Assembly (NCBI GenBank): GCA_017311315.1
Contig: CM029640.1
Coordinates: forward strand, 14,397,740 to 14,461,739
Direction: 5' to 3'
Source: Dendrocalamus latiflorus
Taxonomy: Eukaryota; Streptophyta; Magnoliopsida; Poales; Poaceae
Length of the DNA: 64,000 nucleotides
The notes under the pieces are model-generated. The model was not told the origin of the DNA. It worked only from the letters and a program-made list of their open reading frames with translations, and made no database searches. A program made the position numbers and the translations under genes. Within the stretch, counting starts at the first letter, position 1. Every line of letters starts with the position of its first letter. Shown here one piece after another: positions 10,346 through 23,400 of the stretch.

Positions 10346-11133
10346 TTGGGATGCAAACGGATCGAATACAGATGGATAATGTCTATACCATATTTGTTTT
10401 CATATTTTTTGTCGGATGTGGATACGAATACATATACCTTGGATACGAATAATATCGAATACAGATATGGAGTGAATACGAATCAAAATGAATACAGTCA
10501 TGAATATTTATCAGAACATGAAAATCTCTTAAACTATACATACAAAATCAATGAAAACACATAAATAGTTTATCTTATCAAAACGTTTATGAAATCTAAA
10601 CAAGCATAAGTATTTTTATCCACAATAGTCATACCATTGTACATATTTTAAATCTTCAAATGACAGTTAATTTTTTCTAAAGTCCTAAGTAATTCTTAAT
10701 GGATTTCTACCATTTACATGTGACTAATAAATTAATTAAGTATTTAAATTTGCATCAAAATGATTTAAGCGGCAGTACATCAATAAATTTATTTTTAATA
10801 AACATAAATATTTGCTAGTGGTGTTTGTAATTTATTATGACTAGGGAACTTAATGCATAATGGTAATGGAGTCTTATGGCTTGGTTGGGCTAGTGAGAGA
10901 AGTTGGTTTGGGCTGGGCAATATTGGGTTGAAATCTGGATATCCGATTCTGTATTATCCGAATAATTCGTATTCACCGGATATTAGGTTTACTGTATTCG
11001 TATTCGTTTCCGATAAAAAAAATCCGTATTTGTTTCCGATCCGAGAACTATCTGAAGAAAATCCGATCCGACACAATCCGTATTTGTTTTCATCCGGATC
11101 AATCGAAAGCTATCCAATCTGTTTTTACCCCTA
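10346..11133. mobile_element. non-autonomous hAT element, 8-bp TSD GCAATGAT
   Basis: The ends are TTGGGATGCAAACGGAT and, at the right, the complement of TAGGGGTAAAAACAG. They are flanked by a perfect 8-bp duplication GCAATGAT at 10338-10345 and 11134-11141, the hallmark of hAT transposition. The 788-bp interior is rich in aatccgtatt/gaatacgaat blocks and encodes nothing. It ends 358 bp upstream of the reticulon start codon, so it lies in or next to that promoter. Confidence 0.85.
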
Positions 11134-11141
11134 GCAATGAT

Positions 11142-11491
11142 GATCCTATATATGAGGACAAAGCTGCAAATTAAAGGCCAAACTCATTGTGATATCGATA
11201 CTGCACGGGAGCACAGCTCTAAATAAGTGCAACCAATCTCTTCGGATAGACAGGGATATTAAAATAAAATCGCTTACCACCCAAGGGATCCAAATCCAAA
11301 AGAAAATGTGCCCGCAGAAACTGGAAAAGCGCCACTACCACCCGTCTCACTCCCCAACGGCTGCAGTCCGCACGCACGCCCTATGACACGTGGGCCCCTG
11401 GAATCTCTCCACTCGCTTTCTTTCCCATGTCCTAAACGCCAAGACGCAAGTACGCACCGATCAAACCGAGGCGAAGCAAATCGTCGAACGC
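11142..11491 (+). promoter_or_regulatory. putative promoter and 5' UTR of the reticulon-like gene
   Basis: A TATA-like cctatatatgag lies near 11147-11158. A G-box core CACGTG lies in gacacgtgggcc near 11386-11391, about 100 bp before the start codon. The functional assignment is inference from position. Confidence 0.4.
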
Positions 11492-14400
11492 ATGGCGGCC
11501 ATGGCCATGGACCCCTCCTCGCCGGCGCCAGCCGCGAAGCTCCCCACGCCGCCGTACCACCACTCCCCCGCGGCGGCGGCTGCAGACGAGGAGGCCGCGA
11601 CGCCGCCGCCAAAGTCGGCGGGGCAGAGGTCCCCCTTGTCGTCGCCGCTGCTGCTGTCCGGGTACTCGCTCCACGACCTGCTCCTGCGCCCCCCCCCCCC
11701 CCCCCAGGCAGCGGGGCGCCGGCCTGGGTGAGAGCCTGGAGATGGCAGGGACGCCACCGAGGCGGAGGCGGCGCGGGGCCGGGGAGCAGCACGCGGCCCC
11801 CGCGGGGACGTCGCCCAGGAACGCCCGGCGGGCGAGTCGGAGGCTGGAGAAGGAGATAAAAGCCGAGGAGGACGCTGCCAGGAGGGCGCGCACGGAAGGC
11901 CGCACCGCCGGCGGCTGCGGACAAGGTGGCGGAGAAGGAGGAGGGCATGAACTTGGCTTTGGTTCCGGCTCGTACCGATGCTGCTACTCACGGTGAGCGA
12001 AATTAATCTCTTGTTGGTTATTGTTAACTACTGATTTGAAGAAATCACTGCCCTGAATGTTCCCTTGTTCTTCGAGCATGGGGAATTTTGTATGCATTCC
12101 TTTCTAATTGTTCTTGTTTCGAGTCACAGGAACTGACGCCGTGGAGCAGTCTGGGTGGGAAGGTCTCTGTGAAAGGATCGTTGAGTTGGTGATGTGGAAG
12201 AACGTCGCGAAATCAGCGCTCTGGTTCGGGCTGGGTTCCATGTTCTTCTTCTCTTGCTTCTTTTCAAGAGAGATCACCTTCAGGCATGCACAACCTGCTA
12301 CTCTTTTACCTGAAATTCATGCTTTGCTCTTTGTTTTTTTTGTTGTAATCTAGTATTGAGTTTCGGGTGATTATTTGCAGTCCAATCTCGGCACTTTGTT
12401 ACCTCGGCGTTATGATCTTGGGTCTAGCCTTCTTCAAAGACTCCGTGCCTCAGAGGTATGAACCAGTGGTAATGGATTTGCTATTCCATTTGAACCGAAG
12501 CAAGATTTTTGAGTTCGGAATTGTTTAACAGGCAGCAGGTGGGGAGGGGGATGAGCTTCCAGTTGACCGAAGAGGACGTGCTTCGTGCTGCCCGAGCTGT
12601 GTTGCCGATTGCTAACTCCATGATATATACGACGCAAGTTATCTTCTCTGGTGACCCGTCGATGACTCTCGAAGTAAGCCCCAAATTCGGTTAATGATGC
12701 GTGACATTCTTGCCAAAGAACAATGTTTTCCCTGAGTAATTTAGAAATATGTGATTGCTGAAATCTTAGGTGTTGCCCGTTCTTCTGTTCGGTGCCAAAT
12801 ATTGTAGTCTGGTGACGGTATCGAGGCTTCTGGCCACAGGTACAATTGGATGCACAAAGAACTAGCAAATCAATATTTGCATGACTGCACTGTTAATTCA
12901 TGTTCTGGTTAATGAAACTTTGCAGGGTTTTTCACCAGTTTTACACTCCCAAAACATTATATCTGCTATTCGAATCAAATTCATAGGAGAGGTATAATTT
13001 ACTTGCCCCTACTGAGGTTGCCTTCTTTGTTATGTATGGCTATTGCTCAGAGCATAAGCCCAAATTTTCAATTTTTTTTACCTCAGTTGAGATTCTGAGA
13101 GATCGGGCTCTAGAAGCATGGAAGTTTTGCCCCCGCAAGAAACTCGTTGCAGCCACAGCAGTAACAATGTGCTGGAACTTGTTTAGTACTAAGACACGCG
13201 TCATGGCAGGTACCTTGCTGAAATGATTGATACATTTGAGATATCTTATTATGTCAATCACTTTAGCTATAATGCAGTGTTTACGGAAATAATATTTATT
13301 CATTAGCTACTGATAAATATTTGAACATGTGATCATTGATTTGCATCATGGAAAATATTATAAAAGTTTCCAAATCTGTATGGAGCCAATTTCTGCTAAA
13401 CCGTTAGTACTGTTTTTTTTTAGTAACCAAAGTGGAGGAATCTTGGACCCAAATCCCTAATATAACCTAGCCAGGAATCTGCTGAAAATTCTCAAGAAAC
13501 CAGATGGTTTTTAAGACTACAAGTGGTTTCACTTTTTGAAAGAGTATTATAAAATGTGAAGTTTATATTGAAGAATAGAGCTAAAACTAGCCCCAGGTGA
13601 ATAGGTTACAGCTCATGCAGTGTCAAAATGTCTATCCATGTAACACTCTAGATAATATGGAGTAGCTGTTTCAAAAAGCATTTCACCAACTTTTCATCTT
13701 CTTAATGTTTTGCTTCTTCTTAGATAGGTCATTTCAGTATGCATAAGAGATGGTTTTCAATCCTACAAGTGGTTTCACTTTTTGAAAGAGTATTATAAAA
13801 TGTGAAGTTTATATTGAAGAATAGTGCTAAAACTATTTAAGCCACTGGTGAATAAGTTACAGCTCATGCAGTTTCAAAATGTCCATCCATGAAACACTAG
13901 ATAAAATGGAGTAGCTGTTTCAAAAAGCATTTCACCAACTTTTTAGTGATCAACTTCTTAATGTTGTGCTTTCTCTTAGAAAGGTCACTTTAGTATGCAT
14001 ATTATATTACAAAATTGTGCTTACGGTATAAATTGGAAGTAGTGAAACAAAGTATCATTTTAGGAAACATGGACATTGAAAATCTTACAGAACCACCAAA
14101 GTTAACAATCTAACAGTAGGTGACAATTCTGTTGGTGAGAGTTGTTTTGTGAAATTTTCTCCGAATCTCTTGTTTCTACTCACAAGGTATACATATAAGA
14201 GTACATGGACCTAATGGGCTGTGATACACGCACAGCCCTACAAACATATACAACCGAACACTCCCCCTCAAGATAGGCAATAGATATCTATCATCATCAG
14301 CTTGTAACATGCAGATGTAGACTCCCTAATGCCTAAACCTTTTGTTAGACAATCAGCTAATGCTCTACTGATATTACAAAGCTCAACTTTAGAGTTCCTT

Positions 14401-17400
14401 CATCTAGTCTCTCTTTGATAAAGAAACGATCTATCTCTACATGCTTCATCCGATCATGTTGGACTAGATTGTTACCAATGTTTATAGCTGACTTGTTATC
14501 GCACCATAACTTCATGGGAATATCCTCTAGCAACTTCAACTCTGATAGAAGATTCCTCATCCATAACATCTCACTCAAACTTACCGACTTTGCCCTGTAT
14601 TCCACTTCAGCAGTGGAGTGAGACACCACCGGTTGCTTCTTACTCCTTTGGGATACCAAATCACCATCTATAAACACACAATAGCCTGAAGTTGATCTCT
14701 TGTCATCAGGGCAACTAGCCCAGTTTTTATCATAGTAACCTTCCACATTTAGGGGTTCGTATTGGCTTTTGTTGGTGGCTTTTAGCTGTGGCTGATGAAT
14801 AGTAGTGGCTGATAAAAGTTAGGGCATTCATATTGGCTTTTGGTTTTTTGCTAAGCGCATTAAGTAAGAAAGAGAGCAAACGACTCACGGAATTGGGACA
14901 TAACAAAATACGTAGTGCATTACAACATGCGAAAGTGCAAGTGCAAAGTACAAAATTACAACATATCCACATACAACGTGCGAAACCGTAACTTATCCTA
15001 CCAAAGCGCGCGAGATGCTATCTCAGAGCGCATCCATAGGTCTATCATTCCTCCCAACACTGCCAGCTGGAGACTCCGTGTCCCCGCCCTCGCCTAGGAT
15101 GTAGTCCTCATCATCATCGATGTCCAAGTAGTCCTTATCAGGCATCGCTGAGTCGATGATGAAGTTATGCAAAGCCATAGTCGCTGCTATAACTTTCTTC
15201 TATGTCTCTACGTCATAGCTCGACACACTCAACTGGATAAGCCACTTATTCTTCCAAACACCGAATGCGCACTCGATCACATTTCGAAGGGAGGAGTGAT
15301 AGTAGTTAAAATTTCTTTCATCCCAACCAGTCATCCACCTTGTGTGAAATTGGGTATGTGGTACCGTTGATTCTTGTATGGAGCTTGGAACCTCTCTTTG
15401 TTCGGGTAACCGGAATCTACCAAGTAGAACTTTCCTGCAATGAAATACAATTCTAGGACTAGTTAGTGACCTGCACCCAATTCCATGTATAAACGTGTAG
15501 GTAAGAAAGAGCAACAGACATACCAGCCTGTGGGTGTGGAAAGCGGTTTGCGTAAGTCACCATAGAATCACCATAGAATCTAGCAGTACTTTTGTGTTGT
15601 GCCCTGCGCCACCCCACCCAACACACACAAAAGTAAATTTCCCATCGAAGTCACAAACCGTGAGCACATTCTAACCGGTGTATCCGTGGCGGTTGTAGCA
15701 CTCATGCGTACCATCAATCACCCCGATATAGTCCATGAAATATGGATCAAAACGCGACTCCTTCAACCTCCTATGGATAGTGTGGAACTGTGGGTCCACC
15801 GAACGTACAATATCACGTACCATATTGGCCACCGCGTCCAATACCCTGTTGAAGTGATCGCTGACATAACATGCGGAATGCTCAAATCTAGTATGTGCTT
15901 GCTGATTTGACTGAGGGGCTTGACACATCCACAGGAAAAGTCCAAGCTCCTCTTTATAACTAGTCTGATGAGTCGATCGAAGACCATAGTCCTGCACAGG
16001 AGTTTTGTGCAATTCATTAAAGACTGACCTCCTCATCCTGAACATATCTTTGCAGGAGCGTGGGTTGTTTAGCTGCTCCTCAACCCACTCTAGGCCAGTT
16101 TTATTGGGCACCGATCGAGGTCCGCGGGATGATGACTCCCCCTCGTCATCCCCCACAAGTGGAACATGGTTTGCTTGGACAGTGCAACAGATGAGCTTGC
16201 AGCAACGGAGACATAGTCGGTATCTGTCTCCGTCGTCATGTGCGTCTCACTGGATTACAACATCTGCAAGAATTTCAGGTGGTCATGAGAAAATGTTGTG
16301 AACTAGTATCAATCACTTTCTAACTGCAATACAACTAACAGCCACCACAACAAATCAGAAATTGAAAATCACATTATCACACTACCAGAACAAGGCATGT
16401 TTGCCTCAATAAACAACCACTCCAATGATCCACTACTTTTGAACTGCAATACAAGAAACAGTCATGTATTAACTGCAATACAACAAACAACCACTACTTT
16501 TGAACTGGAATGGCACAACAAATCAAAAAATGAATGCCAGACAACCCAGATTGCCTGAACATGAACAGGCGCATCATTGAGTAACTGACAAAGCATTTCC
16601 TATCACACATCCTAGAACAACCAAGTTCTAGCTGACAAAACATTTCCTATCGCACAATGCAATTTTGTAAGCTCTCGCAGACTCCAACAAATAGATCAAT
16701 TTTGCAACAGACAAAGCAAGATGAACTTAATTTTCTAATAGTTGTACTCAATTTTGTAGCATAGACTTCAGAATTCCTGAGTAGCAGGACCTCCTTTAGC
16801 TTCCATCGCTACCAGAATCTACCTAATATACCACAACAAGCTATGTTCAGCTCCAGTCAGTACCAATCAGTTTTGATCACAGATCCCAAGCAAGTTCAGA
16901 TCAAATTCATACTCAACTAGCAGACAAGGGCAGTTAAACTCAATTTCATACTCAACTAACAGGCACTCAAGTTTAACTCAGGTTATAACTTGAATAATAG
17001 ATTAATGTAACAAACAAGCCAGTTCTAACACAAATAACAGAATTTCATAATGTGAATAAGACAGTACTACCGACAAATATGGCAGAAAAGATACTTGCAA
17101 TAGGACTCATAATGTGAAACTCGTTGCTCATGCATGTTGCGCAGAAGGCTTCGATCACTTAGCGTTCTTCTTATCTGCCCAGCTTCTCTTAATCTAGGCC
17201 AGCTGCCCATCCGGGGTTTTGAAGTTAGCGAACATCTCACGGTAGCGGGCGTGCATGAAGAGTTGACTTGCATAGTAGTACTCGTCGCTGTCCTCATGGG
17301 CACAATTGGCAATGACAACCTCCATTAGCTCTTTCATTTGTCCCACAAGCCTCTGATATCTCTTTATCTAGTGGATCTCCTGACTAAGCACATAACTCAT

Positions 17401-20400
17401 GGTTCGATTCAATAGGAGTTGAAGTTGGGCGACATCCAAGCATACCTATGTCATTAAGTAGATCCAATACATAATTTTGCTGTGAAAGAACTATCCCCCC
17501 TAGGGGATCTCACAATATCAATGCCCAAAAATGACTTCAAACTCCTTGCTCAGATTCTCCTTCAGTTTAGCTATTTCCTGAGCATCATCCTCTCCTGTGA
17601 TAATCATATCATCTACATACGCAGTAAGAATGGTGATATGTTTTTCAAAATGGCAATAAAACACCGTATGATGTCCATTACACTGTCTATACCCTAAACC
17701 ACACATTGCATGCTTGAATAAGTCAAATCATGCCATTGTTAATTGCTTTAGACCATACAAAGATTTCTTTACCCTCAAGACTTTTCCTTTAGTTTGTGAG
17801 GTGGCAAACCTATGTTGAATTTCCATATAAACCTCCTCCTGGAGGTCTCCATGCATAAATGCATTCTTAACATTTAGTTGATACAATGGTCAATCACAGT
17901 TAGCTGGACAGGAAATTAATGTCCTCACCGTGCTCATCTTCACCACCGGTGCAAAAGTTTCATCATAATCAATTCCATATATTCGGTTATACCCCATCGC
18001 CACAAGCCTCACTTTGTACCTCTCTACCTTCCCATCAGGATTTTGCTTCACTGTGTACACCCCACTTGCAGCTAACCACCTTCCCCACTGGAAAAAGGTA
18101 CAAGATCCCATGTCTTATTTTTCTCAAGAGCCGCCAACTCCTTCAATATAGCTTCATACCACTTTGGATCCTGTTTTGCTTCTCTCCAATCCTTCGGGAT
18201 CACCGTTGATTGTAATGATGCAATAAGGCCTTGTAGGCAGGAGAGAGACATATACGAGACATAGTTAGCTATATCATTCTCATCATTATCCTTGTTAGTG
18301 ATATCTTCAAAGCTCCGTTTTCCCTTTCTTATAGCAATAGGCAAGTCAGATTCTTCTCCCCCCATTTCAAACTCTTCTCCCCCTGTATCAGAGGACAACT
18401 GCACAGGGCTTAAAGAGTCAGATAACTGATCTTCCATCTCAACAACAGCTTGAAATTGTTGATGCTCCACTAGTTGCACCATTGAAGATTTTGACTTTCT
18501 CCTTGTGTAAACCTGTAGATTTTCTCCTTCGTTCGATCTTATCCATTTTTGCCCACACGTGGGTTCACTTACAGGACATGGGATTGAGCTAATCACCACC
18601 TTCTTCGATTGCTTATCCTCTTCAGTGTCTAGCATCCCATCCTTCTTTTCTTGACAATCATCACATATCAGGGGGTCAAGATCAGCAAATAAAGTACTCA
18701 GATCTATCTTCTTTCCATAAAATGGAATGGACTCTTTGAAGGTCACATCCATGCTCACAAATGTACGCCATTCAGATGGGCTCCAACATTTTGTACCCTT
18801 TTTGTCCAGGTGAATAGCCTATAAAGATGCACTTGATAGCTTGAGGATCTAGCTTCCCCACTGTTACAACTTTGATCCCAGGAGAAAATGCGCACATCGC
18901 AAATAATCTAAGAGAACACAGAAGAAATTTCTGAATTTCTTTATTCTCTTATTTACTCCCCCTCTTTCTTGCTTTTCTTCCTTGGATACAAAACTGGGTA
19001 CAAATCCCCCCAATATATAGGGATAAAACTCTCCTACTTCTATTCTGATTCGGACTTCAAGTTGAACTCAACTTCAACTTGAGTTATACTCGGAAACGAA
19101 CTCTACTACGACATGGACTCTAAGTCAAGATTATTTCTAACAATCTCCCCCTTAATCTTGACTTGACACACTCTAGTTTTAGTCTCAATGCATTATGAAC
19201 TACCAGCCACGTCTCCACATGAAGCGTTCTACATGTAAACTGCATGTAGGAACTCAACTCAACTGGTACGGGTCCACCAGATGCAAAGATTCTAAAATAT
19301 TGAGACAGTCGGACTCAACTACAACTTACTAAACTCATACTTGATGCAGAACAGTGATACATCTCCTCTCCTCTGCCTTGCTGCGTTGCTTCGGAACGAC
19401 TGCGTTGCTTTGCTTCTCTCAGCGCTGGCTTTTGTTGCTCCAGTTGTACGACGCATGCACGGAGGCCTCGGGAGCATGGCTCGAGACGAGCGCGAAACGG
19501 AATCGTCGAGACGATTTTTCCAGCGACTCGCTTCTCACCTAGGCTCTGATACCACTTGTTACAACTTTGATCCCAGGAGAAAACGCGTACATCGCAAATA
19601 ATCTAAGAGAACACAGAAGAAATTTCTGAATTTCTTTATTCTCTTATTTGCTTCCCCTCTTTCTTGCTTTTCTTCCTTGGATACAAAACTGGGTACAAAT
19701 CCCCCCAATATATAGGGATAAAACTCTCCTACTTCTATTCCGATTCGGACTTCAAGTTGGACTCAACTTCAACTTGAGTTATACTCGGAAACGAACTCTA
19801 CTACGACATGGACTCTAAGTCAAGATTATTTCTAACACCCACTAAAGGCCTCTGATCTCAAACAAAACAACTACATCCAAAAACTTTTGGAGGAACAATA
19901 AATTCATTCTTCCAAAATACCATTTCATAATGAGTTTTCATCCCAAGCACACGTGATGGCATGCGATTAATAAGATATATAGCAGTCATAACTGCTTCAC
20001 TTCATAAGAATTTAGGCACATTCATTATAGACATAAAAGCGCGGGCTACCTCCAAGAGATGGTGATTCTTCCTTTCAACCACTCCATTTTGAGGTGTATC
20101 GGGACAAGAAGTTCGATGTATTCCTTCTGCTAAGAGGAAACTACTAAATTCATTGTTCACATTCTCTGTCCCATTACCAATCCTGATAATTTTAACATGA
20201 GTGTTGAACCGGTTTCTAACATACGCATAGAAGCCTTGAAAGTATTTAAGCACCTCATTCTTATGTTTCATGAGATATATCTAATTCATATGGAAATAGC
20301 AGTCAATAAAAGTAACAAAGTACTTCATTCCACATACAGAAACAGCAGGAGATGTCCACACATTAGGGTGAATCAATATAAAGGGAGACACACTTCTGAG

Positions 20401-23400
20401 TCCCCTGCTCACGAATGATGTCCTCGTATGTTTCCCAAATTCGTAAGCATCACATACTAATTTACATCTATCCAACTTATTTCATTAGGAAACATTTTAC
20501 CCTCGGTCTCAAAGGCATATGTCCCAGCTGACAATGCAAAAGTAACCTTAGCCTCCTCCTAACTTGCAACTGTTGCCAATGCAAGACACTACTTCACTTG
20601 TTTCCCCTTTGATTTAAGGACCGAAGTCCATCACGCTTAACTGCTACCCCACATCTCTTCCTTATTCATCTCTCCTGAATTAAACAATTCTTATGATCAA
20701 GAAAAACTCGACAGTCCATATGATCAACTAAAGCACTTATTGAAACCAAATTAACTGGGAAGGAGTGCATTGTACTGTACCAACACCTCTGATGGGGCGA
20801 GATGTTCCATTAGCAATTCAAATTGTCTCATTGTGTGTATATGATTATGGTGTATATGATTTAAATTCACTAGACATACCCGTGACATGTCAAGATGCAC
20901 CTGAATCCAGTATCAGTTTGAATGAGAATCTGAATGAGAAAGATTAGCAACATTGTCAATAGTAGTTGTCACCCCTTGGTCTTTATTCCTTGAATCCTCT
21001 AATTCAGACAGTACCACATTAGCTTTGTGATCACTCCTATATCCATGACCTCTACCTCTTCCCCATGGTCCACGTCTGTCACTAGCCCTTCCCCTTCCAC
21101 GATTAGACTTGCTTGGGGCACGGCAATCGCGAATCAAGTGCCCCTTTTCATCGTAGTTGAAACACTACCTAGGCTTAACTATTGCAGCAGGACAGATTGG
21201 TGGCCCTGTAGCTTTAGAACTAGACAACACCTTCAACCTAGTCTCCTCTTGTGCAATTGCTACAATAGCTTCCTCTAAAGAAGGAAGAGAAAACTGGTGA
21301 AACATAGTAGCTTACCTTTCATCAAATGCTGGGTTCAGCCCCTTCAGGAATTTTATCATCCTCCTACGTTCAATCCACTTCTTAACCGTGGATATGCAAT
21401 CTGAATGGGTCAACCCAAAAGGATCGCAATGATCCAAATCAGCCCATAGACGCTGCAGCTCAGCCACATATTCCATCACAGATCGCTCCGCCTGTTTTCA
21501 GATTAGCTATCCTTGTGTTTCTGCCAACAACATCACATTACCCTCTCGTGAGTACAACTTTGACAAAGTTATTCATACCTTGGCCGCACTTGAAATGGTC
21601 TCGATAGTTGCAGCAATGGTCAGAGACAATGAACTCAGCAACTAAGCCACCACCAATGAATTAGTTGTCTTCCATTCAACACGAGTTGTCCACAGGCTAT
21701 ATTGATTCCCCTTTGACAACGCCCTCAAGCCCCTCTATTTTTAGAATCAGCAGTGCTCTTCTGGACCAACTCAAGTAATTTTTGACACCCTCCTACTTGA
21801 TGTCATTTGGCATCAATTCCACCTTCTGGACTGATTCTAAATGTGCAACAATAGCGTTGCTTGATGAAGTTCCACCCAACTTTTCAATAATTAACTGAGC
21901 CAATTTCTCGAGCACCTGCTCGATACCCTAATTCTCTCCCATTGCTCAAGACAATAGCTTAGAAACAAAGACTGCCAGGAGATGTAGCTCACCAACTCTT
22001 CTAACGGAGCAGAGCAACACCTTCGCAGCTGTCCCAACAGCACAACACAAGAGCAGTACCTTGCAAATCCTCCAAGACGTCGCACCTGGCCTCCACATAA
22101 TCACACGTCTCCACTCTCCCAATCCACTGTTCTGTGCTCACATCCGGCTCCGCCTCGCACAAATCCAGTTGCGTGATACCACCACCAGCAACACCCCTTC
22201 ACCTCCCATGCACGGATCAGCCATCTCCCTCGTCGTCAACAACCGGCACACCTCAACCTGCGTTGCTTGCTTGATCCGCCACCGTCTTGGGATATCACTG
22301 GCCGCCTCTACTCCACCACCGGCGCTACCTCTCTCCTCCTAAACCTTATCCCCGCTGGTGAATCGGGCTCGTGCACCAGCTAACTGATTTCCTCTACCAC
22401 TGGCTAATTGATTTCCTCCGCCACTGAATCGAGCTCCTACCTCGGTGGGGTGCCTCCAAGCGGGCATCAAGCTTTGCCTCCGAGCTCAAGGGCCATCACT
22501 GACCTCCGCATCTGCTGCTCCCCCCGTGGTCATCGGAGACTGCTGCTGCAGCTCGCTTCCACGTTGAGTCGGTTCCCCCGACTCATCTTGTGCCTTCACC
22601 TTCGCTGAGAGCCACCGTTGCCTCGCCGGAGGCCAACTAAGGTTTCACCGGTCGCCGCACCCATCGCTTGTGCTTTGACACCATGTCGATGAGGGTTATT
22701 TTGTGAAAATTCCTCTCAATCTCTTTCTTTCTACTCACAAGGTATACATATAAAGAGTATATGGGTCTAATGGGCCGTGATACACACACACAGCCCTACA
22801 AACATATATACAACCCAACATCCTCATTACTCTTCTGTATATGCACTTTGATGCCAAAATGGCAATCTTCTGAAGGATTTTGGTGTCACCTAAATTCTGT
22901 GATGAAACATATGGCTACTATTTGGTTGAGAATAAACTGAAAGTCAACTACTTGTACTTCCTGTCTTCCCTATTTTCTTAAATGGACATCGAGCCTATGT
23001 AAGAAATTAAGAAGGTTGGTGCAATTTTCTTATTTGTTATTGAACTCATGCTTCGAAGATTGTTGAACTGACAACATATGCAACAGAGATATTGTTTAGT
23101 TCCTTATAATTTGTAATATGAGATAGTAGTGTTTGTTGTTTTTTGTATTAACACCTTATGTGAGCACCATTGCAGTCGCAGACAAAACCATTCCGTTTCA
23201 TTATGATTTTGACTGCCTTCAAATTCAATTTAGCACATGCACAACTTTTTCTTTTTATTCAGACATTGTCAAATAGATTAACATGGTAGTACATTTCGTG
23301 CAGCCTTCATTTCAGTTGTGATATTGCGCTATAACCATCAGTACCACAAGGCTGATGTGACCCCAGAAGGTGAAAGTTGCCAAGAAGATCAAGAGCAGAG

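Larger units (their letters stand above)
14130..22820 (-). mobile_element. Ty1/copia retrotransposon inside reticulon intron 7
   Basis: The element lies antisense to the host gene. In its own direction: 5' LTR 22684-22820, primer-binding site, gag, integrase, reverse transcriptase, RNase H, purine tract, 3' LTR 14130-14260. The order gag-IN-RT-RNase H is copia-specific. Coding regions contain stops and frameshifts. The two LTRs (131 and 137 bp) differ at many sites, so the insertion is old, and flanking pentamers (aattc and tcctc) no longer match. Two later elements interrupt it: a PIF/Harbinger element at 14753-17334 and a mini LTR element at 18862-19837. Without these the copia element would be about 5.1 kb, a normal size. 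Confidence 0.9.

Noticed and set aside
11274..11991. Long antisense frames over reticulon exon 1
   Set aside because: They are shadows of a GC-rich exon with strong third-position bias; the sense strand gives the reticulon protein that continues in exons 2-8.
19545..19556. tRNA-like sequence
   Set aside because: Only a 12-base primer-binding site for a retroelement; no tRNA fold around it. The same holds at 6791-6803 and 22672-22683.
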